This document shows, piece after piece, positions 53,620-62,965 of a stretch of DNA of 64,000 nucleotides. The stretch lies in assembly GCA_017524615.1 (NCBI GenBank), contig JAFXVJ010000010.1, forward strand, positions 30,126-94,125. Reading direction: 5' to 3'. The notes under the pieces were generated by a model. It was given only the letters and a program-made list of their open reading frames with translations, did not search any database and was not told the origin of the DNA. The stretch's first letter is position 1; each line of letters begins with the position of its first letter. This DNA comes from Clostridia bacterium (lineage in GTDB: Bacteria; Bacillota; Clostridia; Christensenellales; Aristaeellaceae). The translations under genes were made by a program, and so were the position numbers.

Positions 53620-55353
53620 ATGAAAAGATTGTTTGCCTACCTGAAGGATTATCGCCGGGAAAGCGCGCTGGGGCCGCTGTTCAAGCTGCTGGAGGCAGGG
53701 TTTGAACTGATCGTGCCGCTGGTGGTGGCCGCCATCATCGACCGGGGCATTTCCGCTCCGGAGGGGCCGGACAAAGCTTATATCGTGCGGATGTGCCTGG
53801 TGCTGGTGGCGCTGGGGCTGGTGGGGCTGGTCTGCTCGGTGACCGCCCAGTATTTTGCCGCCAAGGCGTCGGTGGGATTCGCGAAAAAGCTGCGCCACGC
53901 CCTCTACAGCCATATCCAGCGATTCTCCTATCGTACGCTGGATCAGGTGGGCATTCCCACCCTCATGACCCGCATGACCAGCGACATGAATCAGGTGCAG
54001 ACGGGCCTGAACCTGGCCTTGCGGCTGCTGCTCAGGTCTCCCTTTGTGGTGTTCGGGGCGATGGTGATGGCCTTTACCATCGACGCGCAGGCGGCGCTGT
54101 GGTTCGCGGTGGCCATCCCGGCGCTGTCGGTGGTGGTGTTTGGCATTATGCTGATCAGCATCCCCTTGTACAAAAAGGTGCAGGGCCTGCTGGACCGGGT
54201 GCTGGGGGCCACCCGGGAAAACCTGACGGGCGTGCGGGTGCTGCGGGCGTTCGGCAAGGAAGAAAGCGAAATCGAATCATTTGACCAGAAAAACGACGCC
54301 CTGACCGCCATGCAGAAATATGTGGGCCGCATCTCGGCCTTGCTGAATCCCATCACCTATGTGATGATCAATCTGGCCATCGTGATGCTGCTTCACACCA
54401 GCGCTCTGCGGGTGAACACCGGCGATCTGACCCAGGGCCAGGTGGTGGCGCTGTACAATTACATGAGCCAGATTCTGGTGGAATTGATCAAGCTGGCCAA
54501 TTTGATCATCAATATCACCAAATCGGTGGCCTGCGGCAAGCGCATTCAAAGCGTCATGGACATCCCCGCCGGGGAAGCGGTGACAGAGGGCTTGCCCGGG
54601 GGCGACGAAACGTACCGCGTGGAATTTCGCCAGGCAGGCATCCGCTTCAGTGAAGGGGCCGACCCATCGCTGTCCGGCGTGACATTCGCGGTGCGTCCGG
54701 GAGAAACGGTGGGCGTTATCGGCGGAACGGGCAGCGGCAAATCCACCCTGGTAAACATGATCCCCCGGTTCTATGAGGCCACGGAGGGTCAGGTGCTGGT
54801 GGACGGAAAGGACGTACGCGGCTGGGATCCCGCTGAGCTGCGGGAAAAAATCGGCGTGGTGCCGCAAAAGGCAGCGCTGTTCAAGGGGACCATTCGGGAT
54901 AATCTGCGCTGGGGCAATGAGAACGCCCCGGACGATGATCTGATGTGGGCGGCGGCCACGGCGCAGGCGGCGGACGTGGTGGAAAGCAAGGGCGGCCTGG
55001 ACGCCATGATCGAGCAGGGGGGACGGAACCTGTCCGGCGGCCAAAGGCAGCGGCTGACCATTGCCCGGGCGCTGGCACGCAGGCCGGAAATCCTGATCCT
55101 GGACGATTCCTCCTCCGCGCTGGATTTTGCCACCGACGCGGCGCTGCGCCGGGCCCTGCGGGACTTGCCGGACACGCCCGCGGTGTTCATCGTGTCCCAG
55201 CGCACCTCCTCCATTCAGCACGCGGACCGGATCGTGGTGCTGGATGACGGCCGGGTGGCGGGCATCGGCAAGCATGCGGAGCTCCTGGAAACCTGCCCGG
55301 TGTACCGGGAGATTTACGATTCCCAGTTCAAAAAGGAGGCGGCCGGGGCATGA
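53620..55353 (+). CDS. Heterodimeric ABC exporter, degenerate-site subunit
   Basis: 577 residues: six-helix exporter membrane domain, then a nucleotide-binding domain. Walker A GGTGSGKST (368-376) and LSGGQRQ are intact, but the catalytic Glu after Walker B is Asp496 (LILDDSSS) and the switch His is Gln527 (VSQRTSS). This is the pattern of the degenerate half in TM287/288- or BmrCD-like exporters. The stop overlaps the next gene's ATG by 4 bases. Likely cargo is a drug, peptide or lipid; the sequence does not tell. Confidence 0.92.
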   Translation: MKRLFAYLKDYRRESALGPLFKLLEAGFELIVPLVVAAIIDRGISAPEGPDKAYIVRMCLVLVALGLVGLVCSVTAQYFAAKASVGFAKKLRHALYSHIQRFSYRTLDQVGIPTLMTRMTSDMNQVQTGLNLALRLLLRSPFVVFGAMVMAFTIDAQAALWFAVAIPALSVVVFGIMLISIPLYKKVQGLLDRVLGATRENLTGVRVLRAFGKEESEIESFDQKNDALTAMQKYVGRISALLNPITYVMINLAIVMLLHTSALRVNTGDLTQGQVVALYNYMSQILVELIKLANLIINITKSVACGKRIQSVMDIPAGEAVTEGLPGGDETYRVEFRQAGIRFSEGADPSLSGVTFAVRPGETVGVIGGTGSGKSTLVNMIPRFYEATEGQVLVDGKDVRGWDPAELREKIGVVPQKAALFKGTIRDNLRWGNENAPDDDLMWAAATAQAADVVESKGGLDAMIEQGGRNLSGGQRQRLTIARALARRPEILILDDSSSALDFATDAALRRALRDLPDTPAVFIVSQRTSSIQHADRIVVLDDGRVAGIGKHAELLETCPVYREIYDSQFKKEAAGA

Positions 55354-57119
55354 GCAAGCAAAGCGTGAAAGCGGAAAAGGGCACCCTGAAAAAGGTGCTG
55401 GCTTATTTGAAGCCCTATGGGCCGCTGGTGGTGCTCTCCGTGCTGCTGTCCGCCGTGACGGTGGCGCTGACGCTGTATATCCCCGTGCTGATCGGCCGGG
55501 CTATTGACCGGATCGTGGGCGCGGGCCGGGTGGATTTTGAGGCGGTGGGGGCGTATCTCCTCCGCATCGGCATCATTGCGGCCGTCACCGGCGGGGTGCA
55601 GTGGCTGGTGAACAGCATCAACAACAAAATCACCTATCAGGTGATTCGGGATGTGCGGGATCAGGCCTTCCGCCGGCTGCAGATCCTGCCGCTGAGCTAT
55701 ATGGACACGCATCCCGTGGGCGGCATCGTCAGCCAGGTGATCGCCGATGTGGATCAGTTTGCCGACGGCCTGCTGCTGGGCTTCACCCAGCTGTTTACCG
55801 GCGTGGTCACCATCCTGGGCACCCTGGGCTTCATGGTGTCCATCCGGCCGGGCATCGCGGCGGTCGTGGTGCTTTTGACGCCGCTGAGCTTCGTGGTGGC
55901 GCGGTTCATCGCCACCCACACCTACAGCTTTTTCCGGCAGCAAAGCGAAACCCGAGGCGAGCAGACCGCCTTCATTGACGAAATGCTGGGCAATCAAAAG
56001 GTGGTGAAGGCCTTTGGCCGGGAGGAAAAGAGCATCGAGACCTTCGACGAAATCAACGGGCGGCTGGAAAAATGCTCCCTGAAGGCCATTTTCTATTCCT
56101 CCCTCACCAATCCCTGCACCCGGTTTGTGAACAACGTGGTGTACGCCGGGGTGGCGCTGGCCGGGGCGCTGGTGTGCGTCAGCACCCTGGGCACGGCGGC
56201 GCCCTTCACCGTGGGCAGCCTGTCCATGTTCCTGTCTTACGCCAACCAGTATACGAAGCCCTTTAACGAAATCAGCGGTGTGGTCACCGAGCTGCAAAAC
56301 GCCCTGGCCTGCGCCGCGCGGGTGTTCCGCCTGATTGCCGAGCCGCCCCAGATCCCGGACGCCGAAGACGCCCGGGTGCTGCGGGACGCGGCGGGGCAGG
56401 TGGATTTACAGGACGTAGCCTTTGCCTACACGCCGGACCGCCCGCTGATCGAGCAACTGAACCTGCGTGTGGCCCCGGGCCAGCGCATTGCCATCGTAGG
56501 GCCCACCGGCTGTGGCAAAACCACGCTGATCAACCTGTTGATGCGCTTTTATGATGTGGACCGGGGCGCCATTTCCGTGGAGGGCACCGACATCCGCCGC
56601 ATCACCCGGAAAAGCCTGCGGGGCAGCTATGGCATGGTGCTGCAGGAAACGTGGCTGAAAAGCGGCACTGTGCGGGAAAACCTGATCCTGGGCAAGCCGA
56701 ACGCCACGGAGGAGGAAATCGTGGCCGCCTGTAAATCCGCCCACGCCCACAGCTTCATCCGGCGTCTGCCGCAGGGATATGACACCGTCATCGGCGAGGA
56801 CGGGGGCCAGCTGTCTCAGGGGCAGAAGCAATTGCTGTGCATCGCCCGGATCATGCTGTGCCTGCCGCCCATGCTGATCCTGGACGAAGCCACCTCCTCC
56901 ATCGACACCCGCACCGAGATCCGCATTCAAAAGGCCTTCAATACCATGATGCAGGGACGCACCACCTTTATCGTGGCCCACCGCCTGAGCACCATCCGGG
57001 AGGCGGATGTGATCCTGGTGATGCGCGACGGCCACATCGTCGAACAGGGCAATCACCGGGAGCTGCTGTCCCGCAACGGCTTCTACGCGCAATTGTACAA
57101 CAGCCAGTTCGCGGCGTAA
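55350..57119 (+). CDS. Heterodimeric ABC exporter, catalytic subunit
   Basis: 589 residues, membrane domain then ATPase. Walker A GPTGCGKTT, Walker B with catalytic Glu (MLILDEATSS) and switch His (VAHRLSTI) are canonical, while the signature is LSQGQ instead of LSGGQ. That complements the degenerate first subunit: one consensus and one degenerate ATP site in the dimer. ATGA overlap shows translational coupling. It is followed 23 bases on by a two-domain hydrolase gene, perhaps in the same transcript. Confidence 0.93.
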   Translation: MSKQSVKAEKGTLKKVLAYLKPYGPLVVLSVLLSAVTVALTLYIPVLIGRAIDRIVGAGRVDFEAVGAYLLRIGIIAAVTGGVQWLVNSINNKITYQVIRDVRDQAFRRLQILPLSYMDTHPVGGIVSQVIADVDQFADGLLLGFTQLFTGVVTILGTLGFMVSIRPGIAAVVVLLTPLSFVVARFIATHTYSFFRQQSETRGEQTAFIDEMLGNQKVVKAFGREEKSIETFDEINGRLEKCSLKAIFYSSLTNPCTRFVNNVVYAGVALAGALVCVSTLGTAAPFTVGSLSMFLSYANQYTKPFNEISGVVTELQNALACAARVFRLIAEPPQIPDAEDARVLRDAAGQVDLQDVAFAYTPDRPLIEQLNLRVAPGQRIAIVGPTGCGKTTLINLLMRFYDVDRGAISVEGTDIRRITRKSLRGSYGMVLQETWLKSGTVRENLILGKPNATEEEIVAACKSAHAHSFIRRLPQGYDTVIGEDGGQLSQGQKQLLCIARIMLCLPPMLILDEATSSIDTRTEIRIQKAFNTMMQGRTTFIVAHRLSTIREADVILVMRDGHIVEQGNHRELLSRNGFYAQLYNSQFAA

Positions 57120-57142
57120 ACGGCGGGAAAGGAGCGAGGCGG

Positions 57143-59128
57143 ATGTCTTTTCAGGGCTTTGATACCATGACCCACGGGTACACCCACACCCACAACGACC
57201 AGCTGAAGGATTTCATTTACAAGCGGCAGGAGGAATATTTTCAGCAGGGCCGCGCGCGGAGGGATCAAATCAGCACCCCGGAAGAATTGGCCGAGTACGT
57301 GCGTCAGTTCCGGAAGGATTTTCTGGAGGGGCTGGGCGGGGACTGCTTTGACGGCGCGCCGCTCAACGGCGCCGTTGTCCGCGTGGAGGAGTATCCTGAT
57401 TACAGGCAGGAGGCGGTCATTTTTCAGTCCCGGCGGGATACGTACGTGACGGGAACGATGTATATCCCCCACGGCATCCCGCTGCCCGGTCCCGCGGTGC
57501 TGTTTCTGTGCGGCCACGCGGACGAGGGCCGGATGGACGGGGACTATCAGCGGGTGTGCGCCACCATCGCCCGGTGCGGGCTGATCGTGTTCGCTGTCGA
57601 CCCGGTGGGCCAGGGGGAGCGGGCCAGCTACTGCGACGTGAAAACGGGCGTCCGCTCCACCGTCGGCTGCAGCGCCGATCACGACGGGGCGGGCGTGCCC
57701 TCCCTGCTGACGGGGCGGACCATGGGGGCTTACTTTTACTGTGACGAGTCCCGGGCCCTTGATTACCTCCTGACACGGGGAGACCTGGTCGACCCCGCCA
57801 GAATTGGCGTGACGGGCAATTCGGGCGGCGGCACCCAGACCGCCGTCATGATGATGCTGGATACGCGCATCGCGGCGGCGGCCCCGGCCACGTTCCTCAC
57901 CAGCCGGGAGGAATACATGTATGCCGGCCAGGCCCAGGACAGCGAACAGATCTGGCCCTCGTTTACCAACCGGGGCTACGAGCATGTGTGCGCCCTGATG
58001 GCCATGGCGCCCCGCCCTGTGTGCGTGCTGGCCACCTCCTATGATTTCTTCCCCATCGAGGGCACCCGCGCGTCGGTGGAGGAGGGACGCAGGTTTTATG
58101 ATATGCTGGGCGCGGGGGATCGGCTGCGGCTGGTGGAGGATCCGTTCACCCATCATTACACACCCCGCCTGGCGGAAGCCGCCGGGGAATTCTTTTCCGA
58201 GGTGCTGCTGGGCAAAAAAAATACCGCCCGGTATGCGGAGGCGCGGGTGCTGCCCAAAGAGAAAATGTACGCCACCGCCAAGGGCAATGTGCGCCTTTCC
58301 ATCCCGGGAGCGCGCAACGTGCACGACGACAGCGTCCTGTACGCGGAGCAACTGCGCCGGGCACGTCTGGCCCTGCCCCGGGCGGAACGGCTGGAAAGAG
58401 CCAGGAAGTGGCTGGAGGAGCGGGTGTATTTTCATCGGCTGCCCACGGCGTTCAACGCCCGTATTTTCCCGCGGATGCACTGCCGGATCGAAGACGGATA
58501 CCTGGGCACCACCTTCAGCTGGTATTCCCAGAAGCGGCTGTTCAACTATGGCGTACTGATCCGGCCGGAGCAGTATGAATTTGACCGCGTCCGCCCCACT
58601 GTTCTGGCGGTGTGGGATGAAGGTTCCCGGGCCATCGGCCGGCATGAAGCCTGGATTCGGAACATGTGGGAGCAGGGATACCAGGTGTTTGTGCTGGATG
58701 TGACCGGCGTGGGGGATGTGCGGCAATGTCCCCTGCGGATAGACGACACGCCGGATCGGTATTACAAGTTTTACGGCACGCTGTATAAGCTGGACTGCGA
58801 TTTGCTGTTCTGCGGCGACAGCATGGCGGCCATGCGCGTCTATGACGTGCTGCGGTGCATCGGGATGCTGAAAAGCGAAATCGGCCTGACGGAGGACCTG
58901 ATCACGCTCTACGCGGAAGGGATCCATGGCATGTATGCCACCATGGCGGGCTTTTTGAAGGAAGACGTGCGCATTCAGTACGGCGATTCTCTCATCCGCA
59001 GCGCCGAGGAAACCTATATCAAGCCCTGGCTGCTGCCCTATGAGGATTTCTATTCGCACATCATTCCCGGCATGCTGCGATACTTCGATTTTTCTGAGAT
59101 CATGCGGGAGGACGGGGAAAACCGGTAA
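57143..59128 (+). CDS. Two-domain alpha/beta hydrolase, acetyl-xylan-esterase-like
   Basis: 661 residues, paralogue of the protein at 39-2078. The N-terminal half has the elbow GNSGGGTQT, acid in SYDFFP and His in FTHHYTP. The C-terminal half (PTVLAVWDEGSRAIGRHEAW, QVFVLDVTGVGDV, YAEGIHGMYATMAGF) has lost GxSxG. The shared GGGTQ after the nucleophile and the shared MAMAPRPV / MAPRPL segment tie the two together. ATG 57143 follows AAAGGAGCGAGG. No signal peptide. It lies behind the exporter, an odd partner for an esterase. Confidence 0.72.
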   Translation: MSFQGFDTMTHGYTHTHNDQLKDFIYKRQEEYFQQGRARRDQISTPEELAEYVRQFRKDFLEGLGGDCFDGAPLNGAVVRVEEYPDYRQEAVIFQSRRDTYVTGTMYIPHGIPLPGPAVLFLCGHADEGRMDGDYQRVCATIARCGLIVFAVDPVGQGERASYCDVKTGVRSTVGCSADHDGAGVPSLLTGRTMGAYFYCDESRALDYLLTRGDLVDPARIGVTGNSGGGTQTAVMMMLDTRIAAAAPATFLTSREEYMYAGQAQDSEQIWPSFTNRGYEHVCALMAMAPRPVCVLATSYDFFPIEGTRASVEEGRRFYDMLGAGDRLRLVEDPFTHHYTPRLAEAAGEFFSEVLLGKKNTARYAEARVLPKEKMYATAKGNVRLSIPGARNVHDDSVLYAEQLRRARLALPRAERLERARKWLEERVYFHRLPTAFNARIFPRMHCRIEDGYLGTTFSWYSQKRLFNYGVLIRPEQYEFDRVRPTVLAVWDEGSRAIGRHEAWIRNMWEQGYQVFVLDVTGVGDVRQCPLRIDDTPDRYYKFYGTLYKLDCDLLFCGDSMAAMRVYDVLRCIGMLKSEIGLTEDLITLYAEGIHGMYATMAGFLKEDVRIQYGDSLIRSAEETYIKPWLLPYEDFYSHIIPGMLRYFDFSEIMREDGENR

Positions 59129-59210
59129 CCGTTCGACATGAAAAATAAGCAGGGTGAAACGCGCCTGCCAGGGGAATGGAACGGCGGGGCATTGATCCCA
59201 TAATAAATGA

Positions 59211-59402
59211 TTCTTCACGGAAAAGCAGAAAGAAACGGCCTTTCCTGTTCTCCTGAGCGGGGTAGGGCGAGCACGGAGGGGAGCCGAAAAATCTGTATGC
59301 CGGATTCACGCACAGATCCTTTGGCTGCGCTTCGCCGTTCGGCTTCGCTTTGCCCGGGAGGACACCGAAAGGGTTTTCGTTTTCCTGACAAATCGTGAAG
59401 AA
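59211..59402 (+). repeat. MITE-like element, copy D
   Basis: About 192 bases from TTCTTCACGGAAAAGCAG to TTTCCTGACAAATCGTGAAG, with the degraded inner core (CTCCTGAGCGGGG, GGAGGACA). Its right end runs through an A-rich junction straight into the hairpin island at 59411. Confidence 0.8.
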
Positions 59403-59410
59403 AATAAAAC

Positions 59411-59868
59411 GGGTATCGGCGCCATGGCCGATACCCAGCTTGTGGACAAAGTATTCCTGGGATGCATCGAAGGGCCGCAGCCCTTCGATTTTTAATCCGC
59501 AGGACCGGCTTTGCCGGTCCGGGGCACGAAGCGCCCGGAAAACCTGCCCTTGGGCCGGTTTTCAGCGGAGTGCGGGCTGGAAGGCCACGGGCAAGCGGTC
59601 ATACCGCTTCCTCTATCAATTTTCGGCCGTAAAATGAGCGTTTCTGGGCTTTCCTGTCCAGAAATGCCATTTTACAGAAAATTGATGCCCCTGAGCGCCC
59701 ATCAAAGATGGGCTGAGGGCGTGAGATTCTTGAATCGCCGCCCGAAACCCGCGCTGCCCGAAGGGCGTAGCGCGGGGCGGTTATCGAAAGACTGCTTTAG
59801 CTGGCTTTCGATGGCAGGGTGTCGACTTTGTCGACACCCTGTGGGTATCGGCGCCATGGCCGATACCC
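59411..59868. other. Hairpin island: at least ten stem-loops bracketed by identical hairpins
   Basis: The outermost hairpins 59411-59436 and 59843-59868 are identical over 26 bases (arms GGGTATCGGC / GCCGATACCC). Between them lie perfect or near-perfect stems at 59466-59489 (10-base arms, T run after), 59502-59520, 59593-59609, 59615-59686 (long, arms ATCAATTTTC / GAAAATTGAT with two inner stems), 59698-59712, 59748-59776, 59783-59812 and 59815-59841 (12-base arms). It fills the convergent gap between the hydrolase and the xylanase; no open frame fits. It may be a structured RNA, a terminator cluster or decayed mobile DNA. Confidence 0.75.
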
Positions 59869-59889
59869 GTTGAAGGACGCGGGGCGGGA

Positions 59890-61098
59890 TTATTCCTGCA
59901 GGGCCTCGTGCACCCGATAGAAGGCATCCTTGTAATTCAGGCGCAGATCCACCAGGCCGCCGTAGGGGCTGTTCAGGTTATACACATAATTACCCTTGGG
60001 GGCGTTGGTATCCTGGACGCCCCAGATGGACACGGCCTTCAGGGGATTGCTTTCGCCGTCGTACAAGCCCTTGAACATGCGGAACAGATCAGCGTAGAAG
60101 GTCGCGTGCTTGTCCGCCTGATCCAGCTCGAAATTGCGCACCGCCATTTCGGTGATCTGCACTTCCAGGCCCATGGCGGCGTAATTGAGGATCTCGTCAT
60201 GAATCATGCCGATGTGGCTGTCCACCAGACAGCCCTCCTGCACGCCGTAGCCGCCGATGTAGCCCTGCATGCCGATGCCGTCGCAGAGCTGCCGGAATTC
60301 GCCGTAATCGGACTGGGCAAAGTAATTTACTTCGTCAATCAGCGTCCGGATGGCCTCGGCCTTCTCGGGGAAATAGGCGTTGTAGTCGTTATAGTACAGC
60401 TTGATATCCGCGCCCAGGGCCTCCACCGCGTTTTTCGCGTACAGGAAGGCCCAGCACACGTAATCATCGCCCATGTATTCCCGGAACGCATTGACGGCGC
60501 CGCCGCGCATGGTGCGCAGATGACGGGGGTCGCCGGCGGCGTATTCATTTTCTCCGTCGGCCACGGCTTCGTTCACCACGTCCCAGCAGTACACCACGCC
60601 GGGGAATTTTTCCTCAAAGTGGGTGACCACCTCGGTGATGTAGTATTCGGTGCGGGCCTTGATGGTTTCGGCGTCCGCATAGGGCTTTTTGACGTCGAAA
60701 TCCTCATGGAAATACCAATCGGTCATATACGCGTCCCACACCAGCACGTGGCCCCGCACGCCGATGCCGTTTTCCTGAGCCCAAGCCACCATCTGGTCCG
60801 CCGCCCAGTAGTTCATCCGGGGCATGCCGTCGGCCGCCGCCTTGGTGGCCTTTTCATCCAGCAGGGAATAGGCTTTCATTTCGTTGGTGGTGGTGATGCT
60901 GTTGAAGTGCTGCTTCACGAAGTTCAGGTAGTTCTGATCCCGCATCTGATTAAAGGACAGGGGCGCGCCCATTTTGAAGCCGTAGGGCGCGGCGAGGGTG
61001 TACAGCCCGGCCAATTCCGTGGCGCTTTCCTCGCCCAGCGCGGGGATGCAGGCGCACACCAACGCGCAAATTGAAATCAGGGCCAGCAGCTTTTTCAT
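59890..61098 (-). CDS. Secreted endo-1,4-beta-xylanase, GH10
   Basis: 402 residues. A signal peptide (MKKLLALISICALVCACIPA) precedes a single GH10 TIM barrel; no binding module or anchor is visible, so it is probably released. Acid/base Glu177 in WDVVNEAV and nucleophile Glu317 in VQITEMAV are present, with NEMKAYSLL and GVRGHVLVWD as substrate-site motifs. It cuts xylan backbones outside the cell, feeding importers. AAGGAGGAAAC precedes ATG 61098. It follows the thioesterase gene by 56 bases and ends at the hairpin island. Confidence 0.94.
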   Translation of the reverse strand: MKKLLALISICALVCACIPALGEESATELAGLYTLAAPYGFKMGAPLSFNQMRDQNYLNFVKQHFNSITTTNEMKAYSLLDEKATKAAADGMPRMNYWAADQMVAWAQENGIGVRGHVLVWDAYMTDWYFHEDFDVKKPYADAETIKARTEYYITEVVTHFEEKFPGVVYCWDVVNEAVADGENEYAAGDPRHLRTMRGGAVNAFREYMGDDYVCWAFLYAKNAVEALGADIKLYYNDYNAYFPEKAEAIRTLIDEVNYFAQSDYGEFRQLCDGIGMQGYIGGYGVQEGCLVDSHIGMIHDEILNYAAMGLEVQITEMAVRNFELDQADKHATFYADLFRMFKGLYDGESNPLKAVSIWGVQDTNAPKGNYVYNLNSPYGGLVDLRLNYKDAFYRVHEALQE

Positions 61099-61154
61099 GA
61101 TTGTTTCCTCCTTATGAATCTTTTTGTGGAATGACATAACGCACTCGGATGGGC

Positions 61155-61598
61155 TTACCGACGCAGGCGGATGCTGCGCCGGACCAGGGCGGCGTCGTAT
61201 TCCTGCCGCTCCTCCTCCGTTTCCGGGGAGAAGGGGGGAACCGCCGTGGGCTGATCGTTTTCGTCCAGCGCCACGAACACCGCGTAGGCCCGGTTCACCA
61301 GTTCCAGGCTGCCGTCCAGATGCTCCACGAAGCTGTCCACCCGCACTTCCAGGGAGGTGCGGCCCGCCCAGGTGACCCGGGCTTGCTGCACGACGGTGTC
61401 GTTCAGATAGGCAGGCGCGATGAAATTCAGATTGTCCACACACACGGTGGTCACCGCTCTGCGGGTGTACCGCCGGGCGGCCACGGCGCCGATGACGTCG
61501 ATCCAGGCCATGATCTGGCCGCCGAAAAGGCGGGGCTTGGCATAGCCGTTGCAGTGCTGGGGCAGAACGATCTGTACACCGGAAGTGACTTCGTGCAT
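61155..61598 (-). CDS. Hotdog-fold acyl-CoA thioesterase
   Basis: 147 residues, one hotdog domain of the YciA/BFIT type. LFGGQIMAWIDVIGAVAARRY is the typical helix with the catalytic Asp, followed by VDNLNFIAPAYLNDTV and RTSLEVRVDSFVE strands. It hydrolyses acyl-CoAs in the cytosol. There is no obvious functional link to the xylanase downstream beyond probable co-transcription. Confidence 0.9.
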   Translation of the reverse strand: MHEVTSGVQIVLPQHCNGYAKPRLFGGQIMAWIDVIGAVAARRYTRRAVTTVCVDNLNFIAPAYLNDTVVQQARVTWAGRTSLEVRVDSFVEHLDGSLELVNRAYAVFVALDENDQPTAVPPFSPETEEERQEYDAALVRRSIRLRR

Positions 61599-61696
61599 GG
61601 GCAGGATCCTTTCTTGCTCAGAAGAGCCGAATTGCCGTTGCGCTCAACGCGCCCAATCGAGGCACACCAAAACAGAAAGCGCCGCTTTCTGCCAGA

Positions 61697-61725
61697 ATTA
61701 TACCACAGCCCTTCCGATCCTTCAA
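61697..61725 (-). promoter_or_regulatory. Sigma-A promoter of the thioesterase (and xylanase?)
   Basis: On minus, TTGAAG (61725-61720), 17-base spacer, perfect TATAAT (61702-61697). I saw no separate promoter for the xylanase. Confidence 0.72.
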
Positions 61726-61868
61726 CCTTGCCATGCTTTCAGCGCATGGATTGAGAGGAAACGGGGAGGAAATGAGAAACGGGATGTGTGCGGGGAGAGG
61801 CATGATTGACCGTCGTGCGCGGGAGGACCGCAATGGGCAATGAACGAACTTGTCATCCGAATAAACGG

Positions 61869-61908
61869 CAGCCCCGGGACCGTGTTTTTTCACGATTCCG
61901 GGGCTGCG
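61869..61908 (-). terminator. Probable terminator after the AbrB-like gene
   Basis: Ten-base arms GCAGCCCCGG / CCGGGGCTGC with an inner CGTG/CACG stem and T6 loop. On minus it is followed by GTTTATT, a weak T run. Otherwise the gap 61599-61990 holds only the thioesterase promoter. Confidence 0.6.
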
Positions 61909-61990
61909 ATGTGTCATGCCCGCCGGGGCTGACGCATATATCCAAGGGGACAGGAGGACCGCTGAGGCTGACTGTCCGCGCGGATGCCGT

Positions 61991-62236
61991 TTATACTTCC
62001 TTTTTCAGCTGCTCCAGACACTTTTTGCAGATCAGTTTATCCTTATAACGCACCACGTCGCGGGCGTCATTGCAGAAAATGCAGGCAGGATGATACTTTT
62101 TCAGAATAATCTTATCATCCTCCACAAAGATTTCCAGAGTGTCACGCAGGCCAATATCCATCGTTCTGCGCAGTTCAATGGGAATGACGATTCTGCCAAG
62201 ATCATCCAGTTTTCTTACTACGCCAGTCGATTTCAT
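61991..62236 (-). CDS. AbrB/SpoVT-type transition-state regulator with zinc-ribbon tail
   Basis: 81 residues. The swapped-hairpin AbrB DNA-binding domain is clear (MKSTGVVRKLDDLGRIVIPI, ELRRTMDI). The C-terminal half has two Cys pairs, CIFC and CKKC, a likely zinc site, rather than a long Abh-type domain. Such proteins dimerise on DNA and time sporulation and stationary-phase genes. It is divergent from spmA. Confidence 0.93.
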   Translation of the reverse strand: MKSTGVVRKLDDLGRIVIPIELRRTMDIGLRDTLEIFVEDDKIILKKYHPACIFCNDARDVVRYKDKLICKKCLEQLKKEV

Positions 62237-62288
62237 AATATGCTACCCCTCCCGTACACGTTCGCTTATTTCGCTTACGCTGCATCAT

Positions 62289-62317
62289 ATTGTACAGTTT
62301 TCGTTTTTCCATGTCAA
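62289..62317 (-). promoter_or_regulatory. Sigma-A promoter of the AbrB-like gene
   Basis: On minus, perfect TTGACA (62317-62312), 17-base spacer, TACAAT (62294-62289). Confidence 0.78.
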
Positions 62318-62401
62318 GCAAAAAGTGACATTTTTACGCAAAAAAATATGTGAAACAACCGGAAATAATTCGGAATGTTACGAAATGGAGGAGGATGCGG
62401 G

Positions 62402-62965
62402 GTGCTTCAGGGATTATTCGTGGGGCTGCTGGGCGGGGCCGTAGGCTATGGTTGGCTCTCTGGCCGGGGGCCCGGCGTGATGGCGGCGGTGCTGGACGCG
62501 GCGGGGGAGGGCGTGACGGCGGCGCTGGCCATGGCCGGGGGATTCGCGTTTTTCTGCGGCATGATCCGCGTGCTGCGGGCCGCGGGAGCGGTGGGCTGGC
62601 TGAGCGGAAGGCTGGCGCCGGCGCTGAAGCTGCTGCTGGGGCCATCCCTGCCTGAGGATGCCCTGGAGCCCGTGACGATGAACCTGGCGGCCAACCTGCT
62701 GGGGATGGGCAACGCCGCCACCCCCATGGGGCTGGTAGCGGCCCGGCGAATGGGGGGACAGGCAGGCGATATCAGCAACGCGCTGTGCATGTTCCTGGTC
62801 ATCAATTCCTCCTCGGTGCAGGTGCTGCCGGCCACGGTGATCTCCCTCAGGGCGGCGGCGGGATCGGCGGATCCCGGTGCGGTGATCCTGCCTGCGCTGG
62901 GAGCCACGGCGGTGTCTACGCTGGTGGGCGTGGCGGCCTGCAAGCTGGCGGAGAAAAGAGGATGA
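62402..62965 (+). CDS. spmA: Spore maturation protein A
   Basis: 187 residues, membrane protein of the nucleoside-recognition (Gate) family. The diagnostic NLAANLLGMGNAATPMGLVA is present with several hydrophobic helices. SpmA and SpmB are needed for spore core dehydration in Bacillus. I chose GTG 62402, about 7 bases after GGAGGAG; the in-frame ATG at 62375 lies before that site. Its stop overlaps spmB by 4 bases. Confidence 0.93.
   Translation: MLQGLFVGLLGGAVGYGWLSGRGPGVMAAVLDAAGEGVTAALAMAGGFAFFCGMIRVLRAAGAVGWLSGRLAPALKLLLGPSLPEDALEPVTMNLAANLLGMGNAATPMGLVAARRMGGQAGDISNALCMFLVINSSSVQVLPATVISLRAAAGSADPGAVILPALGATAVSTLVGVAACKLAEKRG

Noticed and set aside
59395-59873. Short open frames inside the hairpin island
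   Set aside because: They cross perfect hairpins and a T run, lack ribosome sites and resemble no protein.
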